Shown: piece after piece, positions 18,154-26,096 of the stretch
How positions within the stretch are numbered: position 1 is the stretch's first letter
Layout: each line of letters begins with the position of its first letter
Origin: JADFGZ01 sp965222345
GTDB taxonomy: Bacteria; Acidobacteriota; Terriglobia; 2-12-FULL-54-10
NCBI GenBank assembly: GCA_965222345.1
Contig: CBDCTS010000004.1
Span: 620,001 to 684,000 of the forward strand
Length of the DNA: 64,000 nucleotides
Reading direction: 5' to 3'
The notes under the pieces: model-generated
Told to the model about the DNA's origin: nothing
The model's database searches: none
What the model saw: the letters and a program-made list of their open reading frames with translations, nothing else
Program-made: the position numbers and the translations under genes

Positions 18154-19765
18154 CTACCTCCGTTGGTTTGACAAGTATGTAAGCGCACCCTCCAGGCCAT
18201 ACCGTTCTACCGCCTCGGCCCGCTCCTGGGCGTCGCGGGGCGAGCTGGTATAGAGCCAGTAGCTTTCAGGGTCCACTTCCAGTCGTAGTTTGCCTGCCGC
18301 CTCCGGTCGCCGCATATACAGCTCCCGCTTGGGAATCAAACCGCGTATGGTGGCCACCTCGGACTGATTCAGTCGAAAGATGTCGGCCGCGTTCTTCTTC
18401 CTCCAGGTCTTTGCCGCCTCGGCTAGATAGCTCAGCACGGCCGGATCGCGCAAGTATCTCCAGGCTTCATCCACCACCATGAGCTTGACCCGCGCCGTCT
18501 CGTCTGGATTTTCCAGCGCCAGCCGAAGCCGTTCCAGAAGATAGAACAGCGCCGCCTCGCAGAGGTCCTCATGCTCGGCGGCTCCGGCCAGGTCGATCAC
18601 CTGCCACTCGGCCAGTTCGAGGTCCGTCCCGCTTGCCGGGTTGTCGAAGTATCGGCCCCAAGCGCCCTCGCCGTGCCAGCGCCCTAGCGCCGGCCACATC
18701 TTGGAGGGCAAGGAATGTACCAGCACACTCAAGGTCCGCCGATCCGGCGGGAATGAGTACACGTCCTCGATGCGGGCGCGGATTTCACTGGGGTCTTCTC
18801 CGCTCACTTGCCAGCCGCCAATCCGTAGCAGGCGCGTAATCCATCCCGTCAGGAACTGGTAGGTGCGCTCGCCGGCCGGCAGAGCGAATGGGGACAAGCG
18901 AAATCCGCCCTCTCCACTGTCGTCGTCGGGAGAGAGTTCCAAATACCCACCTCCCAAAAAGCGGGTCAGCCAGCGGTAGGAGCCGCCGAGGTCAAGAATC
19001 AGAACGCGGGGATCGTACTGCAGGGCCTGCACCAGCAAAAAGTTCAACGTAAAGCTCTTGCCCGCCCCGGTCGCCCCGAGTATCAGGGTGTGGCCCACAT
19101 CGCCGTGAAACAGGTCGTAGTAGTAGGGCGTTTTCCATTGCGTCTCCAGGATCGCCAGCGCGTCTCGGTGCAAATGCTTGCTCCGGGGAAAGCCACTCGG
19201 CGGGCCGAAAAGCGGAGCCATGCAAGCCGCTGCGCCCGCCGAAACAAAGACGGAGCGGACCTGCCGCTTCCTCGGCTGCGCCGGTAAGCGGCAGAACCAC
19301 GCGGGTAGCTGGCCGTACCCTTCCCGGATCGCCTTGGCGTCGTGGGCCGCAAAGATGCGGCGGATATCGCCGTCCAGCCGTTCGGTCTGCTCCAGCTCTC
19401 CGTGGACCGCAATGGTGAGCGCCAGATCGCCGTAGGCGATTCCATCCGCCTCCAGCTCTACCAGGGCATTCCCTAAGCGGCTGGATTCAGCTTCGGCGTC
19501 GGCCACCCACCATCGCCGAACTGGTTCCCTCGGTTTCCTGCATGTGCGCCATCATGGAGTAGCGCTTCGAGAAATAGTGCCGCTGCGCCCCGCGAATCTT
19601 TCGCCGGGCCGCGTCCATGTTCCACGGTCGCCATTCCATCGCCACGGTCAGCGTCGCGTCGAGGCGGTACAGGTCGTTCAGCATGTTGGCCTGTGCTCCG
19701 CCTGGTGGCGATAGCAGCGAGTACAAAATGACGGGTTCGCCGTCAAGTCGCAGAGATATTGTCAA
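18154..19765 (-). pseudogene. virB4: T4SS ATPase VirB4/TrbE, frameshifted and missing its N-terminus
   Basis: Two overlapping frames together give the C-terminal two-thirds of a VirB4/TrbE ATPase. The first (19765-19487) contains HYFSKRYSMMAHMQETEG and then shifts near 19490-19505. The second (about 19500-18154, 450 residues) has Walker A GATGAGKSFTLN and Walker B LMVVDEAWRYLRDP, ending normally. A one-base change inside GGTGGGTGGCC would rejoin ETEGTSSAMV to ADAEAESSRLGNALVELE. The ~300 N-terminal residues are absent: the frame ends at IS-derived sequence near 19766. VirB4 powers T4SS assembly, so the transfer machine is probably dead. Confidence 0.8.
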
Positions 19766-19810
19766 CTTACGGTTCGAAGGTTGGAGCTGTGCGTGATCGG
19801 CGCGAGTCGG

Positions 19811-20500
19811 TCAACCTACCGTGACCGCTTCCCAAGTCGCGAAAGAACGTGCCCTTACCAGCCGATGGTGAACCGATTTTAGTCTGTGCCTCGCCAATCT
19901 GAAGAGATTCAGAACGACACCGTGAACCGAGAGGAAGAGTTGAGCCTGCCGTGGCGACTTGAACCGTCGCATCTGACGTTCTCGCTGTCGGGTCGGTTGA
20001 TGTGAAACTTCAACTCGATTATTGGCGTACTGTTCCGTGTTATGGTTCACCGTAGGCATGATCGTCCGGAGTGCTGCACCATAACTCTTCAACTTGTCGG
20101 TAACCAGGCGAAACGGAACCCTCCCTTGACCTCTCAAGAGTTTGCGAAAGAAGCACTCCGCTGCACGACGGTTGCGTCGCGACTGGACGAGGATGTCGAT
20201 CACGTCGCCGTCTTGATCGACGGCACCCCACAAATAGTGCCTCTTACCGTTGATCGTGACGAACACTTCGTCCAGGAACCAGGTATCGCCGAGTCGACCT
20301 TGCCGTCGTCTCAATCGCCGAGCGTAGTCTGGCCCGAACTTTACGCACCAGCGGCGGATTGTCTCGTAGGAAACCACAATTCCTCGCTTCGCCAGCAGAT
20401 CCTCGGCATCTCGCAGGCTGATACCGAATCTGTAGTAGAGCCAGACTGCGTGACTGATGATCTCGGAAGGGAATCGGTGTCTGCTGTAGCGTTCTCTCAT
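19811..20500 (-). CDS. IS6-family transposase (IS26/IS240-like)
   Basis: A 229-residue DDE transposase of the IS6 family. Features: an N-terminal HTH-like SYETIRRWCVKFG after YRFGISLRDAEDLL, first catalytic Asp in TWFLDEVFV, second in LVTDKLKSY, and Glu in NRVEVSHQPTRQRERQMRRF. The length is typical and the gene is uninterrupted. It sits where the virB4 N-terminus should be and beside the solo right end of an IS3-type element, so it marks a deletion or replicon-fusion junction. I could not define its terminal repeats with confidence. Confidence 0.88.
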   Translation of the reverse strand: MRERYSRHRFPSEIISHAVWLYYRFGISLRDAEDLLAKRGIVVSYETIRRWCVKFGPDYARRLRRRQGRLGDTWFLDEVFVTINGKRHYLWGAVDQDGDVIDILVQSRRNRRAAECFFRKLLRGQGRVPFRLVTDKLKSYGAALRTIMPTVNHNTEQYANNRVEVSHQPTRQRERQMRRFKSPRQAQLFLSVHGVVLNLFRLARHRLKSVHHRLVRARSFATWEAVTVG

Positions 20501-20548
20501 CTCGTTAGTCTGACACCGGGAGCGTTAACGTGATAATACCCCGTAGCG

Positions 20549-20618
20549 GCATCTGTCTTGTCCTCCTCCATAAGATTCTTTCTCACTTCAGTTGGTACAA
20601 ATATCCCCGGCCGGGTCA
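20549..20618 (-). mobile_element. Solo right end of an IS3-family element
   Basis: The segment CTCCTCC...ATTCTTTCTC...GGTACAAATATCCCCGGCCGGGTCA matches the layout of the right end of the IS3 element at 22659-23910 (orfA ribosome site, ATTCTCTCTC, GGTACAAAAAGGGCCGGTCAGGTCA) but is diverged. The orfA body is replaced by IS6 DNA after about five codons. Confidence 0.5.
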
Positions 20619-20721
20619 GCCTTTGCTGGTCCTATCGATGAGATATGCGGGCAGCAGACCGTCTTGCCATCGCCACAGTTGACGCGCGTGGGTCCCCGGG
20701 ACTACTATCCAGTAGCCCCTC

Positions 20722-22245
20722 ATGTGGATACTCGCCGCCATCGTGCTGATTCTAGTCGCTGTCTCCGTTTATGACTTGACTCAGCGAAAGCACGCAATCC
20801 TGCGAAATTTCCCGATCCTCGGCCACTTCAGATACCTGTTCGAGGCGGTCGGGCCAGAACTGCGCCAGTACATCGTCACCAGTAACAACGAGGAGCGCCC
20901 CTTCACCCGGGATCAGCGGGCCTGGATTTACGCCTCATCAAAGCTCCAGAACAACAATACCGGCTTCGGCACCGACGAGGAGATGGAACTGTCGCCGAAC
21001 TACATGATCATCAAGCACTCGGCTTTTCCAATGATCCGGCCCAACCCTGGAGAGCCCGGCTACGATGGGACCCACGCGATCCCCGCAGCGAAAGTGTTGG
21101 GGCAGGTCCGGCAGCGGCGGAAGGCGTTTCGTCCGACTTCGATCGTCAACGTATCGGGAATGAGCTTCGGTTCACTGAGCGCGCCAGCGGTGGAAGCGCT
21201 CAACCGCGGCTGCCACCGAGCTGGGTGCCTGCAGAACACGGGCGAGGGCGGAATCTCCCCCTACCATCGACACGGTGGGGAATTGATCTGGCAGATCGGT
21301 ACGGGCTATTTCGGTTGCCGGGACGCCGCTGGCCGGTTCTCGACGGAGCGCTTCAGGGAGCGACTCGCGACCGCGCCCGTACGGGCCATAGAAATCAAGA
21401 TCAGCCAAGGCGCAAAACCCGGTCTGGGCGGGCTGTTGCCTGGAGTCAAGGTGTCGCCCGAAATAGCTGCAATCCGGGGCATACCTGTCGGCAAGACGTG
21501 CATCAGTCCGGCGCGGCATAGCGCGTTCGGCGATGTTGACAGCATGCTGGACTTCGTGGAGAAACTGGCTGAAGAATCGGGTCTTCCAGTCGGGATCAAA
21601 TCTGCGGTCGGAGAAATCGGGTTTTGGCGCGAACTGGCGCACCTGATGGCGACGACGGACCGTGGTGTCGACTTCATCACGATCGACGGAGGTGAAGGGG
21701 GTACGGGCGCTGGACCGCTGGTCTTTACCGATCACGTTGCATTGCCATTCAAGCAGGGTTTTACTCGCGTCTACCGGGAGTTTGCCGAGGCCGGTATTCA
21801 AAACGACCTGCTGTTCATCGGCTCAGGAAGGCTCGGTTTTCCGGAGCACGCGATTCTGGCATTTTCCTTGGGCTGCGACATGATCGCGGTCGGGCGGGAA
21901 GCGATGATGGCTGTTGGATGCATCCAGGCCCAGCGGTGTCATACGGGGCATTGCCCGACCGGTGTGGCCACTCAGAATCGTTGGTTGATGCGGGGACTGG
22001 ATCCCACCCTGAAATCCGATCGCCTTGCGAACTATATCGCAACGCTCCGCAAAGAACTCCTGTCTGTGGCGTCCGCCTGCGGGGTGAGTCATCCTGCTCT
22101 GCTGACCGACGAGCACATTGAAATCCTGGACGGCCGTTTTGGCAGCGCCCCTCTTTTCGGCGTTTTTAATTATCAGACGGGCTGGGGCCTGCCCTCGTCC
22201 GCGGAGCGTGAGAAGATCGAGCAGATCATGGGAGGCCAGTCCTGA
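20722..22245 (+). CDS. Membrane-anchored FMN-binding glutamate-synthase-family protein
   Basis: A 507-residue protein with the alpha/beta-barrel of the glutamate synthase large subunit, here standing alone without the glutaminase or small-subunit domains. One N-terminal hydrophobic helix (ILAAIVLILVAVSVYDLT) probably anchors it to the membrane. Hallmarks: VNVSGMSFGSLSAPAVEALNRG, NTGEGGISPYH, EIKISQGAKPGLGGLLPG, ITIDGGEGGTGAGP and the Cys motif CHTGHCPTGVATQ of the iron-sulfur region. Such stand-alone proteins are widespread; their reaction is not well established, although glutamate synthesis from 2-oxoglutarate and ammonia is often proposed. It has its own position between mobile DNA and ends before a strong inverted repeat. 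Confidence 0.88.
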   Translation: MWILAAIVLILVAVSVYDLTQRKHAILRNFPILGHFRYLFEAVGPELRQYIVTSNNEERPFTRDQRAWIYASSKLQNNNTGFGTDEEMELSPNYMIIKHSAFPMIRPNPGEPGYDGTHAIPAAKVLGQVRQRRKAFRPTSIVNVSGMSFGSLSAPAVEALNRGCHRAGCLQNTGEGGISPYHRHGGELIWQIGTGYFGCRDAAGRFSTERFRERLATAPVRAIEIKISQGAKPGLGGLLPGVKVSPEIAAIRGIPVGKTCISPARHSAFGDVDSMLDFVEKLAEESGLPVGIKSAVGEIGFWRELAHLMATTDRGVDFITIDGGEGGTGAGPLVFTDHVALPFKQGFTRVYREFAEAGIQNDLLFIGSGRLGFPEHAILAFSLGCDMIAVGREAMMAVGCIQAQRCHTGHCPTGVATQNRWLMRGLDPTLKSDRLANYIATLRKELLSVASACGVSHPALLTDEHIEILDGRFGSAPLFGVFNYQTGWGLPSSAEREKIEQIMGGQS

Positions 22246-22267
22246 GTGCCCAAAACCGTGGAAAAGG

Positions 22268-22309
22268 GCGCTCATATACTTGACGACCTGTCGTCAAGTA
22301 TATAAGCGC
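22268..22309. terminator. Long inverted repeat, possible terminator or IS target
   Basis: GCGCTcATATACTTGACGA (22268-22286) and TCGTCAAGTATATaAGCGC (22291-22309) form a 19-bp stem with one mismatch and a 4-nt loop CCTG. It lies 22 bp after the stop of the glutamate-synthase-like gene. It has no U-run. IS110/IS1111 elements often insert beside palindromes, and an IS110 remnant starts 20 bp on. Confidence 0.5.
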
Positions 22310-22327
22310 GGATTCATCTGAACGCGA

Positions 22328-22540
22328 ACCGGTCCGTGGGTTCCAGGCCTTGACGCATATTCTGATCGAGCTTGCCGATTGGTTCCGGTCCTGTGGTATC
22401 GAAACCGTCGCCATGGAATCGACAGGCGTTTAGTGGGTTCTGCTATACGCGATTCGCCTGGTTAATGCCCGCCATGTTCAAGAGGTCCCTGGGCGGAAGA
22501 GGGTTCTGGTACAGACAGCCAACGGGGATTGGCAATAATG
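22328..22540 (+). pseudogene. IS110-family transposase remnant
   Basis: The plus strand reads GFQALTHILIELADWFRSCG, then IETVAMESTGV-stop-WVLLYAIR, then LVNARHVQEVPGRK. These are the conserved DEDD-transposase blocks of IS110 (AMESTGVYW, LVNARHVKNVPGRK). The Tyr codon of ESTGVYW is now TAG, and about 10 residues between the blocks are missing. Only about 70 codons of some 340-400 remain. Confidence 0.7.
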
Positions 22541-22698
22541 GGATATGGCGCATCGCAAAACTAAACGGAATCCTCTATTTGCTGGACGTTAGTTCGAAGA
22601 CGACATCATTCTCCTCTGCCTTCGCTGGTATTTTCGCTTCAAACTGAGCTGCCGAGACTGACCAGGCCGATTTTTTGTACCAGTTGTTGTGAGAGAGT

Positions 22699-23541
22699 TT
22701 ACATGACAGCCTGTGGTTGTGAAACTAGCTTTGGGGGAGGGAATGGATTACAGGCCCCCGGCGCCGGGGGCCTGTAATCCAGCGCCGAGTGCGGCCGCAC
22801 CGTGTTGTACTGAACTCTCCACCCCTCGATTACGATCTGGGCCTCCTTCAACGAGTAGAAGATTTCTCCGTTCAGGCATTCATCCCGCAACTTCCCGTTA
22901 AAACTTTCGCAGTATCCGTTCTCCCAGGGGCTGCCTGGCTCGATGTACAGGGTTCCCGTCCCCAGATTCCCCAGCCACTGGCGCAACTTCTGGGCGACGA
23001 ACTCCGGACCGTTGTCGGATCGAATGTGTTCCGGGATGCCTCGCCATAGCATCACCTCCGACAACGTCTCGCTCACCTCTAGGCTGCCCATCCTTCGCTC
23101 CACTCGGATCGCCAGGCATTCCCGCGTGTACTCGTCCAGCAACGTCAGCAGCCGCAGCGTTCTTCCGTCATGGGTCCTGGCGCTGACAAAGTCGTAACTC
23201 CATACCTGGTTGGGCCGCTCCGGCCTTAGCCGCACGCAGGAACCGTCGTTGAACCACAACCGTCTTCTTGGCCTTTGTTTTTGCGGCACTTTCAGCCCTT
23301 CCCGCCGCCAGATCCGCTGTACCCGGTCCTTGCCTACTTGCCAGCCGCCATTCCGCAGCAGCGCTGTGATTCGCCGATAGCCATACCGCCCGTACTGCAT
23401 CGCCAGTTCAATCACCGCTCGGGTCAGTTCATCCTCGTCTGGCCGATCCATCGGCTCGTACCGTTGTGTCCCTCGCCATTGCCCCAGCAGCCGGCAGGCG
23501 TGCCGTTCCGATATTCCATACTGTTCCCGTGCACGCCCCAC
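22699..23541 (-). CDS. IS3-family transposase OrfB (element A)
   Basis: A 280-residue rve-type integrase domain. The HTH_21 region has YGRYGYRRITALLRNGGW; the catalytic core has DFVSARTHDGRTLRLLTLLD (first Asp), IRSDNGPEF (second Asp) and GSPWENGYCESFNGKLRDE (Glu). It is made as an OrfAB fusion by frameshifting from orfA in known IS3 elements. It is about 60-65 percent similar by eye to the OrfB of the two B copies but clearly a different element. Frame intact. Confidence 0.9.
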   Translation of the reverse strand: MGRAREQYGISERHACRLLGQWRGTQRYEPMDRPDEDELTRAVIELAMQYGRYGYRRITALLRNGGWQVGKDRVQRIWRREGLKVPQKQRPRRRLWFNDGSCVRLRPERPNQVWSYDFVSARTHDGRTLRLLTLLDEYTRECLAIRVERRMGSLEVSETLSEVMLWRGIPEHIRSDNGPEFVAQKLRQWLGNLGTGTLYIEPGSPWENGYCESFNGKLRDECLNGEIFYSLKEAQIVIEGWRVQYNTVRPHSALDYRPPAPGACNPFPPPKLVSQPQAVM

Positions 23542-23564
23542 CGCACAACGCCGCCGCTCAGGGC

Positions 23565-23843
23565 TTAGAAGTTTCCTTCCGCTACGTCCTTCAAAACTTG
23601 CTTCTCCAGCGATAGCTCGGCTACCAGCCGCTTCAGCCGCCCGTTCTCCTTCTCCAACTCCTTCAGCCGTTTCGCTTGCTCCCGTTTCAACCCGCCGTAT
23701 TCCTTCCGCCAGCGGTAGTAGGTCTGCGTGTGTATCTCTGCTTCCTTGCAGGCCTGCGGCGCCGTCTTCCCGTTCGCCATCTGCACCTCAATCTGCCGTA
23801 GGATCGTTACGATCTGCTCTGGTTTGTAATTCCGGATTGGCAT
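23565..23843 (-). CDS. IS3-family transposase OrfA (element A)
   Basis: A 92-residue helix-turn-helix protein (YKPEQIVTILRQIEVQMANG...QTYYRWRKEYGG) followed by a leucine-zipper helix (LKELEKENGRLKRLVAEL). It binds the IS ends. An A-rich stretch (GGAAACTT) near its end could serve frameshifting into orfB, which begins 23 nt beyond. Confidence 0.9.
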   Translation of the reverse strand: MPIRNYKPEQIVTILRQIEVQMANGKTAPQACKEAEIHTQTYYRWRKEYGGLKREQAKRLKELEKENGRLKRLVAELSLEKQVLKDVAEGNF

Positions 23844-24010
23844 GACCTGACTTCCTCCTCAAGTGGATTCTCTCTCTTTCCACTTGGTACAAAAAGGGCC
23901 GGTCAGGTCAGTATGAGTTCGCCCATCAGATCGCGGCTCGCCGCGATCCGATGGACCTGCAAAGCCCGCAAGACTCACCCTGACCTTGGTACAGTAATCC
24001 GGGGCCCCTC

Positions 24011-24097
24011 ATGATTCCGGTCTACGTAGACTAGGAGGAGAGCGCCTACAAGGGGCACTTCGAGTCTACTTACTATCACCCCCTGCTACTGTTCAAC
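24011..24097 (+). pseudogene. IS1380-family transposase remnant
   Basis: The plus strand reads VYVD-stop-EESAYKGHFESTYYHPLLLFN, matching the IS1380 core around its first catalytic Asp (D-x-D-S-x-E...AYNGHF...YHPL.LFN). It has a nonsense codon and is cut off exactly where the left end of IS3 element B begins (24098). Confidence 0.6.
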
Positions 24098-24126
24098 TGA
24101 CCTGCCCCCGGTTGTTGGTCCACTTT

Positions 24127-24981
24127 TTATGTTAGTCCATAAGCCGTTGCAGCCGGGTGGAGCGGAGCGGAACCCGGCCGTAACGGCAGGATCGCTTCCG
24201 GGGCTGGCGGCCGGTAGCCTAACGCGCTGTGCGGGCGAACTTTGTTATACTCCCGCCGCCATCCCTCAATCAACACCTTCGCTTCCTGCAAGGTGTAGAA
24301 GATCTCCCCATTGAGAAACTCGTCTCGAAACTTCCCGTTCAACGATTCTACATACCCGTTTTCCCATGGGCTCCCCGGCTCGATGAACAAGGTCTTTACC
24401 CCTACCCGCTCCAGCCAGTTCCGAACCAACCGTGCTGTGAACTCGGACCCGTTATCCGAGCGAATGTAATCGGGAACTCCTCGCTCCACAAACAAGGCTG
24501 CCAGCCGTTCCAAGACACTCATCGAATCAGCTCGCCGTTCTACGTCGATTGCCAAACATTCTCGCGTGTACTCATCCACCACCGTCAACATCTTCAGGGG
24601 ACGACCATCCTGGGTTCGATCTGCCACAAAATCGTACGCCCAGACATGATCCCGCCAGCACGGTCTTAACCGAAGACACGACCCATCGTTCAACCACAGG
24701 CGGCTTTTCCGGGGTTGTTTCTTCGGCACTTTCAGTCCCTCCTGCCTCCAGATTCTCTCCACCCGCTTATGGTTCACCCTCCACCCCTCCCGTCGCAACA
24801 GCGCCGTGATTCGCCGGTAGCCGTATCGACCGTACTCGCCGGCTAACTGCAGCGTCCGGGTCACCAGTCGCGGTTCATCCTGTGGTGTCAAGGTTCGATG
24901 CCGCTGGGTGGATCGGTACTGCCTCAGCACTCGACACGCCCGCCGCTCCGACACTCCCAAGGTCTGACAGACACGCTCCAC
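24127..24981 (-). CDS. IS3-family transposase OrfB (element B, left copy)
   Basis: A 284-residue transposase. HTH_21 part YGRYGYRRITALLRREGW; catalytic core AYDFVADRTQDGRPLKMLTV (Asp), IRSDNGSEFTA (Asp) and GSPWENGYVESLNGKFRDE (Glu). The frame is intact and the protein is identical to the one at 55149-56003, so the element was active recently or one copy arose by duplication. Confidence 0.92.
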   Translation of the reverse strand: MERVCQTLGVSERRACRVLRQYRSTQRHRTLTPQDEPRLVTRTLQLAGEYGRYGYRRITALLRREGWRVNHKRVERIWRQEGLKVPKKQPRKSRLWLNDGSCLRLRPCWRDHVWAYDFVADRTQDGRPLKMLTVVDEYTRECLAIDVERRADSMSVLERLAALFVERGVPDYIRSDNGSEFTARLVRNWLERVGVKTLFIEPGSPWENGYVESLNGKFRDEFLNGEIFYTLQEAKVLIEGWRREYNKVRPHSALGYRPPAPEAILPLRPGSAPLHPAATAYGLT

Positions 24982-25004
24982 TGCCTGCCTCCGTCGGCAC
25001 GGGC

Positions 25005-25283
25005 TTAGAAGTTTCCCGAGGATGCCTCCTTCAGAATCGCAAGGTCCAACGCCTGATCCGCTACCAACTTCTTCAGTCGGCCATTCTCCCGTTCCAGTTC
25101 CTTCAAACGCCTCACCTGATCAACCCGCAAGCTCCCATACTCCTTCCGCCATCGATAATATGTCTGCTCCGTGATTCCCAACTTCCGACAGACCACTCCC
25201 GTTGTCTGGCCCTTAGCCAGTTCCACTTCTGCCTCTCGTAGATGTCGGATGATCTGTTCGACCGTATACCGCTTCTTAGCCAT
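25005..25283 (-). CDS. IS3-family transposase OrfA (element B, left copy)
   Basis: A 92-residue HTH protein (YTVEQIIRHLREAEVELAKG...EQTYYRWRKEYGS) with a leucine-zipper tail (LKELERENGRLKKLVADQ). Identical to the protein at 56027-56305. It ends 23 nt before orfB and overlaps nothing. Confidence 0.92.
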   Translation of the reverse strand: MAKKRYTVEQIIRHLREAEVELAKGQTTGVVCRKLGITEQTYYRWRKEYGSLRVDQVRRLKELERENGRLKKLVADQALDLAILKEASSGNF

Positions 25284-25360
25284 CCTTCCCCCTTTTTCAA
25301 GTCCAGTTGAAACCCTTTACTCTAACTTATCAACTGGACCGTTTTTGGGGGGGCAGGTCA

Positions 25361-25820
25361 CATAGGGTGCGCCTGAAACTACCTGCATTGCCTCATCGCT
25401 CCTGCGATAACGTCCAGGGTCTTTCAGATCCTTGCGGCCTTTGAGCAACATCTGATGCCACCGGAACAACTTTTCGTCGGAAAGAGGTTCCGCGAACGAT
25501 CGGTAGAGATCCACCATCATCTCTGCGATGCCTTGCTCCGCCGCTCCCACCGGCCGGTCATCGGTAGCCACGCCAAGCTCTTTTCGAACCGATGATTGAA
25601 CGCTGGCCCTGTCCAGAATCTCCCCTTCGATTTCTGAAGTGGTCAGCGCTTCCAGGCTGATAGCCTCAATGGTGAGCCGCTCTTGATCTATCGCGTCGAG
25701 GTGCTTGATCGTACCTACGAACATGCCGCTTCCTATCAGGAAGTGCTCTTCCGCCTTTCTCAGGAGGGAGTGATCCCAGGAGAAGACGGGCCAGTCCGGT
25801 TTTTGCCAGTTCCACGGCAT
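25361..25820 (-). pseudogene. Fic-family protein with DUF4172-like N-terminus, truncated by IS3
   Basis: About 153 residues remain of a Fic protein. The DUF4172-like start (WNWQKPDWPVFSW) is followed by the inhibitory helix motif S/T-x-x-x-E-G (TSEIEGEIL) and the first part of the Fic fold (LFRWHQMLLKGRKDL, DPGRYRR). The IS3 end at 25360 replaces everything beyond SGAPY, including the HPFx(D/E)GN catalytic loop. The lost C-terminal half is not on the far side of the IS, so a deletion followed insertion. Canonical members AMPylate target proteins; this one cannot. Confidence 0.8.
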
Positions 25821-25849
25821 GAGCGATAGAAGTTTCTTCTATCGCTCAT
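25819..25849. promoter_or_regulatory. Perfect hairpin/dyad at the fic start codon
   Basis: ATGAGCGATAGAAG (25819-25832) and CTTCTATCGCTCAT (25836-25849) are perfect 14-bp arms with a TTT loop. The right base of the stem is the fic start codon (minus strand, 25818-25820). A second CTATCGATCAT-like half-site follows at about 25888. It could be an operator or an mRNA hairpin controlling initiation. Confidence 0.55.
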
Positions 25850-26096
25850 GATAATTTATATTTATGATCTATAGCAAGGGTTTCTATCGATCATCAGGCC
25901 TGGATTGCGTCTCATCTTTCACGTCCCGTTTCACACGCACTTTTGCTCATGGCGATGCGCAGCTTTCCAGGTCCGATCATGATGTCTAGGGGCAGATACT
26001 CGATCCGCCGCGCCCCCACATCAAGAGCCGTCAGGATCTGGATACGGCGTGCTGACCGGGCCCGAAACTGGGTCTCGAAGGGGGGGTAGCTCCCAT
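25850..26096. other. Gap without a confident gene
   Basis: AT-rich to about 25900, then GC-rich. On the minus strand a 3' reading-frame end (...RRIEYLPLDIMIGPGKLRIAMSK..., stop near 25920) looks coding but has no visible start and no family I recognise. Confidence 0.3.

Larger units (their letters stand above)
22659..23910 (-). mobile_element. IS3-family insertion sequence A (1252 bp)
   Basis: Terminal inverted repeats TGACCaggccgATTTTTTGTACCA (22659) and, read inward from the other end, TGACCTGACCGGCCC followed by TTTTTGTACCA (23910) enclose orfA and orfB on the minus strand. I see no target duplication (gac left, gta right), which suggests rearrangement after insertion. Confidence 0.85.
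24098..25360 (-). mobile_element. IS3-family insertion sequence B, left copy (1263 bp)
   Basis: Ends are TGACCTGCCCCCGGTTGTTG (24098) and, inward from the other side, TGACCTGCCCCCCCAAAAAC followed by GGTCCAGTTGA (25360). The two encoded proteins are identical to those of the copy at 55120-56382. Flanks AAC and CAT do not form a target duplication. It interrupts an IS1380 remnant on the left and a fic gene on the right. Confidence 0.9.

Noticed and set aside
19766..20548. Exact ends of the IS6-family element
   Set aside because: I could not find a convincing pair of terminal inverted repeats, so only the transposase gene is annotated.
7362..20618. A direct repeat of the tRNA-Arg end marking attR of the conjugative element
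   Set aside because: Reading through to 20.6 kb and beyond I found no second copy of the tRNA 3' or 5' segment; the right end seems to have been lost with the IS6 event.
25850..26045. A reading-frame end on the minus strand (PLDIMIGPGKLRIAMSK)
   Set aside because: No start, no family and no connection to the neighbouring repeat protein; too little to call a gene.
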